Assembly: GCA_948144175.1 (NCBI GenBank)
Contig: CANXME010002582.1
Coordinates: forward strand, 62,001-126,000
Direction of reading: 5' to 3'
From: Closterium sp. NIES-65
Lineage: Eukaryota > Streptophyta > Zygnematophyceae > Desmidiales > Closteriaceae
Length of the DNA stretch: 64,000 bases
Shown here: in pieces, positions 1-14,560 of the stretch
Layout of the letters: each line of letters starts with the position of its first letter
How positions within the stretch are numbered: position 1 is the first letter of the stretch
Program-made: the position numbers and the translations under genes
The notes under the pieces: model-generated
Database searches by the model: none
What the model saw: only the letters and a program-made list of their open reading frames with translations
Told to the model about the DNA's origin: nothing

Positions 1-2917
1 TCAGCGCCAATGAATTCTCCTCCATTGTCGGTGCGGATCACCTTCACCTTATGTCCGCTCTCCCTTTGTGCTCTCGGCATCCACTCCTTAAGAACAGCCG
101 TGTTAGAGACTAAGGACGGAGTGAATGAAGATTAGGTGCCAAAAATTCTCAAAATCGTTGGCTTAGAATTCTGGACAGAAAACGTCGACTTCACAAGAAA
201 CGTTGTCGACGAAAAGCGCACTGTTAGAATCGTCTTAAACTCGAGTATGTTGTAGCCTGTAACCAGGGCTATCTTTCCCAATTTGAATCGTATCAAATGG
301 TGGAGTAAATCTCGAGTTATGATTTTCGGCGCACTAGGGGGTATGCTGCCACATGCTTAACTCAATCACAATGGTTCTCACAAGTTCCACAAAGTTACAC
401 ACAAGAGAGTTAGGGTAGCACTAAACCAGGTAGGAGGGAAGAGGAGGACGAGAGGGAAGGTCCCAAGAGATTCCCCAACCAAGGAAACCCCATGCCACAC
501 AATTCCCTTCCCCATAGGCAACCCCACTTTCACATTTGTCACTTTCCCATGCCATCCACCTCAACCCACTTGGCCACACTTGCCAACCTGGTTTGGCTTC
601 ACCCAACCACATGGCAGCATTCTACAGTGATGGGTTCGAATTCCCAACCCCCAAAAGTCTGTACCCCATATTGAGTCAACCCCACAACTTCCCATAGTCG
701 CCACAACCGAAGTACAGAAAGCATACGAACTCCAACGTTCGTAACTTTCTTGATATTGCTCCGATCGCGACGATTCTTGGCTCGTCGGAAAGATCTTGAG
801 CAGTGGAGTCACTTCAGATATCTGCTCAAGCCAAATAACATTCACACACACACTCAGAAAATCCAAATTGCATCAAACACAAATTCTTGCGCACGCTCAT
901 TTCACACATGCAACGCACGAACACATGATGGGAGGCAGACAGACGTGAATGAAAATGATAGCATCACATAACAAGCCGCTGCCACCTCCCCCTTAGTCTT
1001 GAGAGGGTACACCCACACCGCACGCGTGTGGTCGTCCACAATTGTCAAGAAGTAGCGGCTGCCCGAGAGAGAAAGGGCCCTCGTGGGGCCCACCACATCC
1101 ATGTGCACTAGTGCAAGTGGTGCCTTTGCTGGTCCTATGCTGCTGCTGAAGGGAAACTTCGTGAATTTGGTCTCAAGGCAGGTAGGGCAGCTCCCAATCT
1201 CCTTTGCTCCCCCCTTCACCTCCAGCCCCTTCAAGCACCCATCCTTTACCAACTTCTGCAGCATAGGAATGTTCACATGGCACAGCCTCTCATGCCACGT
1301 CTCCCAATCAGCCTCACCACTCCCAGATGAAGCCTTTGCCCATGCAGCTGTCGCATCCACACCAGCAAGCACCTCACCATGTGGCTGTTGTGGCTGCTGC
1401 ACCTTCTTGATTGCATCCAGGGCCCCATCAGTTGGTGCAGTCTCCTCTCCTCCCGCTGTTGCTTTAGCCGCTGGCGCTGCCTTTGCCGTTGCTGGTGGTT
1501 TCCCCTTCCAAGGGATGATGGGCAGCTGCCACAAGTCCTTGATGCAGCTGCTCTTCTCCTCCAAATTCCACAGCAGCAACTTCCCAAGCTTTGCACGGCA
1601 GCTGGTTGGGCCGAACGTAACTTTGGCCTTGCTTTTCTGCAGCCGGCGCACAGAGAGGAGGTTAGCGGATAAACCTTCAACCAACAGCACATTTCCCAGC
1701 CCCACAAGCCTCCCATTAGTTCCTATAACCTTGGCATTCCCAACACCAATCACAGGGAGCAAGGCACCTGAAGCGGCAGCCACAAACTTTATCTTCCCAG
1801 GAGGTTTTACCTCATCAAGCAAATCTGCCCGTGGGGTCATATGACTCGTGCAACCTGAATCGATCACCTAGTGAGTGAGGGGGTGCATCACAACCTTCCC
1901 AACTGAACCCACATCACCCCCACTCCCTTGCACGTCCTCAACCATGAGGAACATCCCAGGGTCGGCTTTACCTTGTGCACCATCACCTTGTGCACCTGAA
2001 CCTTGCACAGCACCACCTCGTGCACGTTCACCACTTGGCGGCTTCATGCCTGGAGGCGCCCATCCTTCAGGCCGGCTGAAACACTTAAACCATGGGTGTC
2101 CAGCCTTCTTGCAGTACCAGCACGCACCCTCCATTCGGGTACTCCCCCTGCCACCAGAGCTCCTATGCCCCTCATTGTAGTTACCTCGGCCTCTCCCTCT
2201 GCCAAAGCCTCTCCCACGGCCTCGGCCTCTCCCTCCCCCTCTCCCTCTGCTGCCTCCTGCAGCTCCATACCCCTCAGCAGTTTTGTTGGCAGCACCACCT
2301 CCAGTGTGGCGCCTGCGGAAGTCCTCCTGCAGGATCTGCTGCCGTAGCCACTCAGGCGTCCATTTGTCCTGCTGAACGTTGAGGGTGGGGATGAGGTTGT
2401 CCCACGAGTTGTCGAGCACCGAGATGATCTTGGTGCATTGTTGCATCTGCGACACTTCGCTGCCCGCCGCTGCCATCCTCGCATAGGTGTCCTTGATCTT
2501 GTCAAGGACCGGCTTCACATCATCTCCCGGCCGCATGGGGAGGGCAGCCAACTCCTTCTCCAATACGATCACCATCGGCAGCGTGTTGGGTTGAACCACG
2601 TCGCGTAGCAGCTTCCACGCCTTCGGTCCCGAGTCATCGAGCTCCACCAAATCCTTGATATGCTGGAACATGTCGTTGTTGACCGACTGTAGAATCAAGT
2701 CGTACAGCACCGCGCTCCGCTCAATCCACCGATCGCGGGCATCTCCTTCCTCCGGCATCTTCTCTTCTCCCATAGCCAATTTTAGCAGCTTGTAGCGCTT
2801 GAAGGCGCTCCTCATCCGCCCACTCCATTCCTCATAGTTGGAGCCATCCAATGCCTCAATCTTGGATGGTGGCGGCTCACTCTTCTTCTCAGCTGCTTCT
2901 CCACTCCCTTGACTCAT
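1..2917 (-). pseudogene. Broken copia gag-pol (gag, zinc knuckle, protease, integrase start)
   Basis: The reading frame starts at the ATG at 2917-2915 (MSQGSGEAAEKK); an upstream in-frame TTG was not used. Gag contains the retrotransposon-gag region beginning IEALDGSNYEEWSGRM, a Gly/Arg-rich stretch and a CCHC knuckle (CWYCKKAGHPWFKC). At 1868-1870 a TAG replaces the Trp codon seen in A2 just before the protease motif VIDSGCTSHM, so gag is cut off from pol. The frame then continues through protease and the HHCC integrase zinc finger (WHERLCH...CPTC) to about 979. There an 873-bp solo LTR intervenes, and the integrase core resumes at 100-1 with the IRTDNGGEF block. Two independent lesions make this a pseudogene. 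It may still be transcribed, but it cannot supply pol in one piece. Confidence 0.92.
101..973 (-). mobile_element. Solo LTR of copia-A nested in A1 integrase
   Basis: The 873-bp block begins TGTTAGAGACTAAGG and ends CATCACATAACA, the reverse-strand ends of copia-A LTRs (TGTTA...TAACA). It is flanked by a perfect 5-bp duplication, AGCCG, at 96-100 and 974-978. The sequence on either side is continuous integrase coding sequence once the LTR and one AGCCG are ignored. A lone LTR with an intact target duplication is what remains after recombination between the two LTRs of a full element. The family was therefore active after A1 had inserted. Confidence 0.95.
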
Positions 2918-3139
2918 CTCCTCTTCTCCCAATCAGAGGTTTCAGCTCCCCCTTTTGCTGGTCAATATGTAGATCCACACAATCTTCACAATTGTCGGCG
3001 CCAACGAAATTTCGGCAGAGTTTCCCCTTAGCGGAAGTCACATTCAACCTCCAGAACTCCACTTAGGCACGCCCACAGGCCATGGTGGGTCTAGGAGGGT
3101 CTTCACACTTCAGTAGACTCTCCACAAAGTCCTTAATCA

Positions 3140-3151
3140 GCTCTGATACCA
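3140..3151 (-). other. Primer binding site of A1 (initiator tRNA-Met type)
   Basis: The reverse complement reads TGGTATCAGAGC, the classic plant retrotransposon primer site complementary to the 3' end of initiator tRNA-Met. It starts two bases inside the 5' LTR, as in A2. Confidence 0.9.
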
Positions 3152-3153
3152 CT

Positions 3154-4033
3154 TGTTATAGAGACTAAGGATCGAGTCTGTGAAGATTAGGAGCCTAAAT
3201 TTCTCAAAATCGTTGGCTTGAAATTCTGGACAGAAACCGCGACTTCCCAAGAAACGTTGTCGACGAAACGTGCACTGTTATAATCATCTCAAACTCGAGT
3301 ATGTTATAGCCCTTGTTTGTGGCTATCATTCCCAATTTGAATCGTATCGAACGGTGGAGTAAATCTCGAGTTATGCTTCTCGGCGCACCAGGGGGTATGC
3401 TGCCACATAGAAATTAAATTCACTCACAACAGTTTCACAAGTTCACAAGAGTTGCACACAAGAGAGTTAGAGTAGCACTAAACCAGGTAGGAGGAAAGAG
3501 GAGGACGAGAGGGAAGGTCCCAAGGAGTCCCCAACCAAAGAAAACTCCATGCCACACAATTCCTTTCCCCATAGGCAACCCAACTTTGACCTTTGTCACT
3601 ATCCCAACCTCCACAATCCACCTCAACCCAACTTGGCCACACTTGCCAACCTGGTTTGGTTTCTCCCAACCAATTGGCAGCAACTACAGTAGTAGTGACG
3701 AGTTTCCCAACCCCCAAAAGTCTGTACCCCATATTGAGTCAACCCCACAACTCTCCATGGTCACCACAACCAAATATCAAAAGCATACGAACTCCAACGT
3801 TCGTAACTTTCTTGTTCGTGCTCCGATTGAAGTGATTCTTGGTTCGTCGGAAAGCTCTTGAGCAGTGGAGTCACATCAGATATCTGCTCAAGCCAAATAA
3901 CATTCACACACACTCAGAAAATCCAAACCACAGAAAACACAAATTCTTGCGCACGCTCATTTCACACATGCAACGCACGAACACATGATGGGAGGCAGAC
4001 AGACGTGAATGCAAATGATAGCATCACATAACA
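3154..4033 (-). repeat. 5' LTR of A1
   Basis: This 880-bp LTR has TGTTA...TAACA ends and is homologous throughout to the A2 LTRs. Its inner edge is fixed by the adjacent primer site and its outer edge by the switch to satellite A at 4034. Confidence 0.92.
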
Positions 4034-5589
4034 CTCATAGGCTCTTATTCCCTCTCACCCACTCTCATACGCTCTCATTCCCTCTCACCCACTCTCAAAC
4101 GCTCTCATTCCCTCTCACCCACTCTCATACGCTCTCATTCCTTCTCACCCACACTCATACGCTCTCATTCCCTCTCACCCACTCTCATACGCTCTCATTA
4201 CCTCTCACCCACTCTCATACGCTCTCATTCCCTCCCACCCACACTCATACGCTCTCATTCCCTCTCACCCACTCTCATACCCTCTCATTCCCTCTCACCC
4301 ACTCTCATACGCTCTCATTCCCTCTCACCCACTCTGAAACGCTCTCATTCCCTCTCACCCACTCTCTCACGCTCTCATTCCTTCTCACCCACTCTCATAC
4401 GCTCTCATTCCCTCTCACCCACTCTCATACGCTCTCATTCCCTCTCACCCACTCTCATACGCTCTCATTCCCTCCCACCCACACTCAGACGCTCTCATTC
4501 CCTCTCACCCACTCTCTCACGCTCTCATTCCCTCTCACCCACTCTCATACGCTCTCATTCCCTCTCACCCACTCTCATACTCTCTCATTCCCTCTCACCC
4601 ACACTCATACGCTCTCATTCCCTCTCACCCACTCTCATACTCTCTCATTCCCTCTCACCCACTCTCATACGCTCTCATTCCCTCTCACCCACTCTCATAC
4701 GCTCTCATTCCTTCTCACCCACTCTCATACGCTCGCATTCCCTCTCACCCACTCTCATACGCTCTCATTTCCTCTCACCCACTCTCTCACGCTCTCATTC
4801 CCTCTCACCCACTCTCATACGCTCTCCGTCCCTCTCACCCACTCTCATACCCTCTCATTCCCTCTCACCCACACTCATACGCTCTCGTTCCCTCTCACCC
4901 ACACTCATACGCTCTCATTCCCTCTCACCCACTCTCAAACGCTCTCATTCCCTCTCACCCACTCTCATACGCTCTCATTCCCTCTCACCCACTCTCATAC
5001 GCTCTCATTCCTTCTCACCCACTCTCATACGCTCTCATTCCCTCTCACCCACTCTCATACGCTCTCATTACCTCTCACCCACTCTCATACGCTCTCATTC
5101 CCTCCCACCCACACTCATACGCTCTCATTCCCTCTCACCCACTCTCATACCCTCTCATTCCCTCTCACCCACTCTCATACGCTCTCATTCCCTCTCACCC
5201 ACTCTGAAACGCTCTCATTCCCTCTCACCCACTCTCTCACGCTCTCATTCCTTCTCACCCACTCTCATACGCTCTCATTCCCTCTCACCCACTCTCATAC
5301 TCTCTCATTCCCTCTCACCCACTCTCATACGCTCTCATTCCCTCTCACCCACTCTCATACGCTCTCATTCCTTCTCACCCACTCTCATACGCTCGCATTC
5401 CCTCTCACCCACTCTCATACGCTCTCATTTCCTCTCACCCACTCTCTCACGCTCTCATTCCCTCTCACCCACTCTCATACGCTATCCGTCCCTCTCACCC
5501 ACTCTCATACCCTCTCATTCCCTCTCACCCACACTCATACGCTCTCGTTCCCTCTCACCCACACTCATACGCTCTCATTCCCTCTCACC

Positions 5590-8500
5590 CACTCTCTCAT
5601 GCTCTCATTCCCTCTCACCCACTCTCTCACGCTCTCATTCCCTCTCACCCACTGTCATACACTCTCATTCCCTCTCACCCACTCTCTTACGCTCTCATTC
5701 CCTCTCATCCACTCTCATACGCTCTCATTCCGTCCCACCCACACTCATACACTCTCATTCCCTCTCACCCACTCTCATACCCTCTCATTCCCTCTCACCC
5801 ACTCTCTTACGCTCTTATTCCCTCTCACTCACTCTCATGCACTCTCATTCCCTCTGACCCACTCTCATACGCTCTCATTCCCTCTCACCCACACTCATAC
5901 GCTCTCATTCCCTCTCGCCCACTCTCATACGCTCTCATTCCCTCTCACCCACTCTCATACGCTCTCATTCCCTCTCACCCACTCTCATACGCTCTCATTC
6001 CCTCTCACCCACTTCATAGGCTCTTAATCCCTGTCACCCACTCTCATATGCTCTCATTCCCTCTAACCCACTCTCATACGCTCTCATTCCCTCTCACCCA
6101 CTCTCAAACGCTCTCATTCCCTCTCACCCACTCTCATACGCTCTCATTCCCTCTCACCCACTCTCATACGCTTTCATTCCCTCTCACCCACTCTCATACC
6201 CTCTCATTCCCTCTCACCCACTCTCATACGCTCTCATTCCCTCTCACCCACTCTCATACGCTCTCAATCCATCTCACCCACTCTCTCACGCTCTCATTCC
6301 TTCTCACCCACTCTCATACGCTCTCATGCCCTCTCACCCACTCTCATACGCTCTCATTCCCTCTCACCCACTCTCATACGCTCTCATTCCCTCTCAACCA
6401 CTCTCATACGCTCTCATTCCGTCTCACCCACTCTCATACTCTCTCATTCCCTCTCACCCACTCTCATACGCTCTCATTCCCTCTCACCCACTCTCATACG
6501 CTCTCATTCCCTCTCGCCCACTCTCATACGCTCTCATTCCCTCTCACCCACTCTCATACGCTCTCATTCCCTCTCACCCACTCTCATACGCTCTCATTCC
6601 CTCTCACCCACTCTCATAGGCTCTTAATCCCTGTCACCCACCCTCATATGCTCTCATTCCCTCTAACCCACTCTCATAGGCTCTCATTCCCTCTCACCCA
6701 CTCTCAAACGCTCTCATTCCCTCTCACCCACTCTCATACGCTCTCATTCCCTCTCACCCACTCTCATACGCTCTCATTCCCTCTCACCCACTCTCATACG
6801 CTCTCATTCCCTCTCACCCACTCTCATACGCTCTCATTCCCTCTCACCCACTCTCATACCCTCTCATTCCCTCTCACCCACTCTCATACGCTCTTATTCC
6901 CTCTCACCCACTCTCATACGCTCTCATTCCATCTCACCCACTCTCTCACGCTCTCATTCCCTCTCACCCACTCTCATACGCTCTCATGCCCTCTCATCCA
7001 CTCTCATACGCTCTCATTCCCTCTCACCCACTCTCATACGCTCTCATTCCCTCTCACCCACTCTCATACGCTCTCATTCCATCTCACCCACTCTCTCACG
7101 CTCTCATTCCTTCTCACCCACTCTCATACGCTCTCATGCCCTCTCACCCACTCTCATACGCTCTCATTCCCTCTCACCCACTCTCTCACGCTCTCATTCC
7201 CTCTCACCCACTCTCATACGCTCTCATTCCCTCTAACCCACTCTCATACGCTCTCATTCCCTCTCACCCACTCTCATACGCTCTCATTCCCTCTCAACCA
7301 CTCTCATACGCTCTCATTCCCTCTCACCCACTCTCATACTCTCTCATTCCCTCTCACCCACACTCATACGCTCTCATTTCCTCTCACCCACTCGCATACT
7401 CTCTCACTCCCTCTCACCCACTCTCATACGCTCTCATTCCCTCTCACCCACTCTCATACGCTCTCATTCCTTCTCACCCACTCTCATACGCTCGCATTCC
7501 CTCTCACCCACTCTCATACGCTCTCATTTCCTCTCACCCTCTCTCTCACGCTCTCATTCCCTCTCACCCACTCTCATACGCTCTCCGTCCCTCTCACCCA
7601 CTCTCATACCCTCTCATTCCCTCTCACCCACACTCATACGCTCTCATTCCCTCTCACCCACTCTCATACGCTCTCATTCCCTCCCACCCACTCTCATACG
7701 CTCTCATTCCCTCTCACCCACTCTCATACGCTCTCATTTCCTCTCACCCACTCTCTCACGCTCTCATTCCCAATCACCCACTCTCATACGCTCTCCGTCC
7801 CTCTCACCCACTCTCATACGCTCTCATTCCCTCTCACCCACACTCATACGCTCTCATTCCCTCTCACCCACACTCATACGCTCTCATTCCCTCTCACCCA
7901 CTCTCTCACGCTCTTATTCCCTCTCACCCACTCTCTCACGCTCCCATTCCCTCTCACCCACTGTCATACCCTCTCATTCCCTCTCACCCACTCTCTTACG
8001 CTCTCATTCCCTCTCACCCACTCTCATACACTCTCATTCCCTCTAACCCACTCTCATACGCTCTCATTCCCTCTCAACCACTCTCATACGCTCTCATTCC
8101 CTCTCGCCCACTCTCATACGCTCTCATTCCCTCTCTCCCACTCTCATACGCTCTCATTCCCTCTCACCCACTCTCATACGCTCTCATTCCCTCTCTCCCA
8201 CTCTCATACGCTCTCATTCCCTCCCACCCACACTCATACGCTCTCATTCCCTCTCACCCACTCTCATACCCTCTCATTCCCTCTCACCCACTCTCTTACG
8301 CTCTCATTCCCTCTCACCCACTCTCATATGCTCTCATTCCCTCCCACCCACACTCATACGCTCTCATTCCCTCCCACCCACTCTCATACCCTCTCATTCC
8401 CTCTCACCCACTCTTTTACGCTCTCATTCCCTCTCACCCACTCTCATACACTCTCATTCCCTCTAACCCACTCTCATACGCTCTCATTCCCTCTCACCCA

Positions 8501-11500
8501 CTCTCATACGCTCTCATTCCCTCTCGCCCACTCTCATACGCTCTCATTCCCTCTCACCCACTCTCATACGCTCTCATTCCCTCTCACCCACTCTCATACG
8601 CTCTCATTCCCTCTCACCCACTCTCATACGCTCTCATTCCCTCCCACCCACACTCATACGCTCTCATTCCCTCTCACCCACTCTCATACCCTCTCATTCC
8701 CTCTCACCCACTCTCTTACGCTCTCATTCCCTCTCACCCAGTCTCATATGCTCTCATTCCCTCTAACCCACTCTCATACGCTCTCATTCCCTCTCACCCA
8801 CTCTCATACGCTCTCATTCCCTCTCGCCCACTCTCATACGCTCTCATTCCCTCTCACCCACTCTCATACGCTCTCATTCCCTCTCACCCACTCTCATACG
8901 CTCTCATTCCCTCTCACCCACTCTCTCACGCTCTCATTCCCTCTCACCCACTCTCATACGCTCTCCGTCCCTCTCACCCACTCTCATACCCTCTCATTCC
9001 CTCTCACCCACACTCATACGCTCTCATTCCCTCTCACCCACTCTCATACGCTCTCATTCCCTCTCACCCACTCTCATACGCTCTCATTCCCTCCCACCCA
9101 CTCTCATACGCTCTCATTCCCTCTCACCCACTCTCATACGCTCTCATTTCCTCTCACCCACTCTCTCACGCTCTCATTCCCTATCACCCACTCTCATACG
9201 CTATCCGTCCCTCTCACCCACTCTCATACCCTCTCATTCCCTCTCACCCACACTCATACGCTCTCATTCCCTCTCACCCACACTCATACGCTCTCATTCC
9301 CTCTCACCCACTCTCATACGCTCTCATTCCCTCTCACCCACTCTCATACGCTCTCATTCCCTCTCACCCACTCTCTCACGCTCTCATTCCCTCTCACCCA
9401 CTCTCTCACGCTCTCATTCCCTCTCACCCACTCTCATACGCTCTCCGTCCCTCTCACCCACTCTCATACCCTCTCATTCCCTCTCACCCACACTCATACG
9501 CTCTCATTCCCTCTCACCCACTCTCATACCCTCTCATTCCCTCTCACCCACTCTCATACGCTCTCATTCCCTCTCACCCACTCTGAAACGCTCTCATTCC
9601 CTCTCACCCACTCTCTCACGCTCTCATTCCTTCTCACCCACTCTCATACGCTCTCATTCCCTCTCACCCACTCTCATACGCTCTCATTCCCTCTCACCCA
9701 CTCTCATACGCTCTCATTCCCTCCCACCCACACTCAGACGCTCTCATTCCCTCTCACCCACTCTCTCACGCTCTCATTCCCTCTCACCCACTCTCATACG
9801 CTCTCATTCCCTCTCACCCACTCTCATACTCTCTCATTCCCTCTCACCCACACTCATACGCTCTCATTCCCTCTCACCCACTCTCATACGCTCTCATTTC
9901 CTCTCACCCACTCTCTCACGCTCTCATTCCCTCTCACCCACTCTCATACGCTCTCCGTCCCTCTCACCCACTCTCATACCCTCTCATTCCCTCTCACCCA
10001 CACTCATACGCTCTCGTTCCCTCTCACCCACACTCATACGCTCTCATTCCCTCTCACCCACTCTCAAACGCTCTCATTCCCTCTCACCCACTCTCATACG
10101 CTCTCATTCCCTCTCACCCACTCTCATACGCTCTCATTCCTTCTCACCCACTCTCATACGCTCTCATTCCCTCTCACCCACTCTCATACGCTCTCATTAC
10201 CTCTCACCCACTCTCATACGCTCTCATTCCCTCCCACCCACACTCATACGCTCTCATTCCCTCTCACCCACTCTCATACCCTCTCATTCCCTCTCACCCA
10301 CTCTCATACGCTCTCATTCCCTCTCACCCACTCTGAAACGCTCTCATTCCCTCTCACCCACTCTCTCACGCTCTCATTCCTTCTCACCCACTCTCATACG
10401 CTCTCATTCCCTCTCACCCACTCTCATACTCTCTCATTCCCTCTCACCCACTCTCATACGCTCTCATTCCCTCTCACCCACTCTCATACGCTCTCATTTC
10501 CTCTCACCCACTCTCTCACGCTCTCATTCCCTCTCACCCACTCTCATACGCTATCCGTCCCTCTCACCCACTCTCATACCCTCTCATTCCCTCTCACCCA
10601 CACTCATACGCTCTCGTTCCCTCTCACCCACACTCATACGCTCTCATTCCCTCTCACCCACTCTCTCATGCTCTCATTCCCTCTCACCCACTCTCTCACG
10701 CTCTCATTCCCTCTCACCCACTGTCATACACTCTCATTCCCTCTCACCCACTCTCTTACGCTCTCATTCCCTCTCATCCACTCTCATACGCTCTCATTCC
10801 GTCCCACCCACACTCATACACTCTCATTCCCTCTCACCCACTCTCATACCCTCTCATTCCCTCTCACCCACTCTCTTACGCTCTTATTCCCTCTCACTCA
10901 GTCTCATGCACTCTCATTCCCTCTGACCCACTCTCATACGCTCTCATTCCCTCTCACCCACACTCATACGCTCTCATTCCCTCTCGCCCACTCTCATACG
11001 CTCTCATTCCCTCTCACCCACTCTCATACGCTCTCATTCCCTCTCACCCACTCTCATACGCTCTCATTCCCTCTCACCCACTCTCATAGGCTCTTAATCC
11101 CTGTCACCCACTCTCATATGCTCTCATTCCCTCTAACCCACTCTCATACGCTCTCATTCCCTCTCACCCACTCTCAAACGCTCTCATTCCCTCTCACCCA
11201 CTCTCATACGCTCTCATTCCCTCTCACCCACTCTCATACGCTTTCATTCCCTCTCACCCACTCTCATACCCTCTCATTCCCTCTCACCCACTCTCATACG
11301 CTCTCATTCCCTCTCACCCACTCTCATACGCTCTCAATCCATCTCACCCACTCTCTCACGCTCTCATTCCTTCTCACCCACTCTCATACGCTCTCATGCC
11401 CTCTCACCCACTCTCATACGCTCTCATTCCCTCTCACCCACTCTCATACGCTCTCATTCCCTCTCAACCACTCTCATACGCTCTCATTCCCTCTCACCCA

Positions 11501-14500
11501 CTCTCATACTCTCTCATTCCCTCTCACCCACTCTCATACGCTCTCATTCCCTCTCACCCACCCTCATACGCTCTCATTCCCTCTCGCCCACTCTCATACG
11601 CTCTCATTCCCTCTCACCCACTCTCATACGCTCTCATTCCCTCTCACCCACTCTCATACGCTCTCATTCCCTCTCACCCACTCTCATAGGCTCTTAATCC
11701 CTGTCACCCATCCTCATATGCTCTCATTCCCTCTAACCCACTCTCATACGCTCTCATTCCCTCTCACCCACTCTCAAACGCTCTCATTCCCTCTCACCCA
11801 CTCTCATACGCTCTCATTCCCTCTCACCCACTCTCATACGCTCTCATTCCCTCTCACCCACTCTCATACGCTCTCATTCCCTCTCACCCACTCTCATACG
11901 CTCTCATTCCCTCTCACCCACTCTCATACCCTCTCATTCCCTCTCACCCACTCTCATACGCTCTCATTCCCTCTCACCCACTCTCATACGCTCTCATTCC
12001 ATCTCACCCACTCTCTCACGCTCTCATTCCCTCTCACCCACTCTCATACGCTCTCATGCCCTCTCACCCACTCTCATACGCTCTCATTCCCTCTCACCCA
12101 CTCTCATACGCTCTCATTCCCTCTCACCCACTCTCATACGCTCTCATTCCATCTCACCCACTCTCTCACGCTCTCATTCCTTCTCACCCACTCTCATACG
12201 CTCTCATGCCCTCTCACCCACTCTCATACGCTCTCATTCCCTCTCACCCACTCTCTCACGCTCTCATTCCCTCTCACCCACTCTCATACGCTCTCATTCC
12301 CTCTAACCCACTCTCATACGCTCTCATTCCCTCTCACCCACTCTCATACGCTCTCATTCCCTCTCAACCACTCTCATACGCTCTCATTCCCTCTCACCCA
12401 CTCTCATACTCTCTCATTCCCTCTCACCCACACTCATACGCTCTCATTCCCTCTCACCCACTCGCATACTCTCTCATTCCCTCTCACCCACTCTCATACG
12501 CTCTCATTCCTTCTCACCCACTCTCATACGCTCGCATTCCCTCTCACCCACTCTCATACGCTCTCATTTCCTCTCACCCTCTCTCTCACGCTCTCATTCC
12601 CTCTCACCCACTCTCATACGCTCTCCGTCCCTCTCACCCACTCTCATACCCTCTCATTCCCTCTCACCCACACTCATACGCTCTCATTCCCTCTCACCCA
12701 CTCTCATACGCTCTCATTCCCTCCCACCCACTCTCATACGCTCTCATTCCCTCTCACCCACTCTCATACGCTCTCATTTCCTCTCACCCACTCTCTCACG
12801 CTCTCATTCCCAATCACCCACTCTCATACGCTCTCCGTCCCTCTCACCCACTCTCATACCCTCTCATTCCCTCTCACCCACACTCATACGCTCTCATTCC
12901 CTCTCACCCACTCTCTCACGCTCTTATTCCCTCTCACCCACTCTCTCACGCTCCCATTCCCTCTCACCCACTGTCATACCCTCTCATTCCCTCTCACCCA
13001 CTCTCTTACGCTCTCATTCCCTCTCACCCACTCTCATACACTCTCATTCCCTCTAACCCACTCACATACGCTCTCATTCCCTCTCAACCACTCTCATACG
13101 CTCTCATTCCCTCTCGCCCACTCTCATACGCTCTCATTCCCTCTCTCCCACTCTCATACGCTCTCATTCCCTCTCACCCACTCTCATACGCTCTCATTCC
13201 CTCTCTCCCACTCTCATACGCTCTCATTCCCTCCCACCCACACTCATACGCTCTCATTCCCTCTCACCCACTCTCATACCCTCTCATTCCCTCTCACCCA
13301 CTCTCTTACGCTCTCATTCCCTCTCACCCACTCTCATATGCTCTCATTCCCTCCCACCCACACTCATACGCTCTCATTCCCTCCCACCCACTCTCATACC
13401 CTCTCATTCCCTCTCACCCACTCTTTTACGCTCTCATTCCCTCTCACCCACTCTCATACACTCTCATTCCCTCTAACCCACTCTCATACGCTCTCATTCC
13501 CTCTCACCCACTCTCATACGCTCTCATTCCCTCTCGCCCACTCTCATACGCTCTCATTCCCTCTCACCCACTCTCATACGCTCTCATTCCCTCTCACCCA
13601 CTCTCATACGCTCTCATTCCCTCTCACCCACTCTCATACGCTCTCATTCCCTCCCACCCACACTCATACGCTCTCATTCCCTCTCACCCACTCTCATACC
13701 CTCTCATTCCCTCTCACCCACTCTCTTACGCTCTCATTCCCTCTCACCCAGTCTCATATGCTCTCATTCCCTCTAACCCACTCTCATACGCTCTCATTCC
13801 CTCTCACCCACTCTCATACGCTCTCATTCCCTCTCGCCCACTCTCATACGCTCTCATTCCCTCTCACCCACTCTCATACGCTCTCATTCCCTCTCACCCA
13901 CTCTCTCACGCTCTCATTCCCTCTCACCCACTCTCATACGCTCTCCGTCCCTCTCACCCACTCTCATACCCTCTCATTCCCTCTCACCCACACTCATACG
14001 CTCTCATTCCCTCTCACCCACTCTCATACGCTCTCATTCCCTCTCACCCACTCTCATACGCTCTCATTCCCTCCCACCCACTCTCATACGCTCTCATTCC
14101 CTCTCACCCACTCTCATACGCTCTCATTTCCTCTCACCCACTCTCTCACGCTCTCATTCCCTATCACCCACTCTCATACGCTATCCGTCCCTCTCACCCA
14201 CTCTCATACCCTCTCATTCCCTCTCACCCACACTCATACGCTCTCATTCCCTCTCACCCACACTCATACGCTCTCATTCCCTCTCACCCACTCTCATACG
14301 CTCTCATTCCCTCTCACCCACTCTCATACGCTCTCATTCCCTCTCACCCACTCTCTCACGCTCTCATTCCCTCTCACCCACTCTCTCACGCTCTCATTCC
14401 CTCTCACCCACTCTCATACGCTCTCCGTCCCTCTCACCCACTCTCATACCCTCTCATTCCCTCTCACCCACACTCATACGCTCTCATTCCCTCTCACCCA

Positions 14501-14560
14501 CTCTCATACGCTCTCATTCCCTCTCACCCACTCTCATACGCTCTCATTCCCTCCCACCCA
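5590..14560 (+). repeat. About 5-kb higher-order duplication inside satellite A
   Basis: The same series of rare variant units recurs about 5.0-5.07 kb apart. The CTCTCATGC variant at about 5595 recurs at about 10665. The motif with CTCTTAATCCCTGTC at about 6620 recurs at about 11690. CAATCACCC at 7771 recurs at 12811, and CTATCACCC at 9181 recurs at 14161. The offset drifts from 5070 to 4980 bp through whole-unit losses. This is a tandem segmental duplication of about 167-169 units inside the array. Boundaries are approximate. Confidence 0.8.

Larger units (their letters stand above)
1..4033 (-). mobile_element. Ty1/copia retrotransposon copy A1, partial (family copia-A)
   Basis: This is the 5' part of a copia-type LTR retrotransposon lying on the minus strand. 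It has a 5' LTR (3154-4033), an initiator tRNA-Met primer site (3140-3151), gag, protease and the start of integrase. The rest of pol and the 3' LTR lie beyond the left window edge, so the flanking target duplication cannot be tested. Its 5' end abuts satellite A directly at 4034, so it appears inserted into, or to terminate, the array. It is closely related to the complete copy A2 at 34936-41443. It is defective: a TAG stop lies between gag and protease and a solo LTR splits the integrase. Confidence 0.9.
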
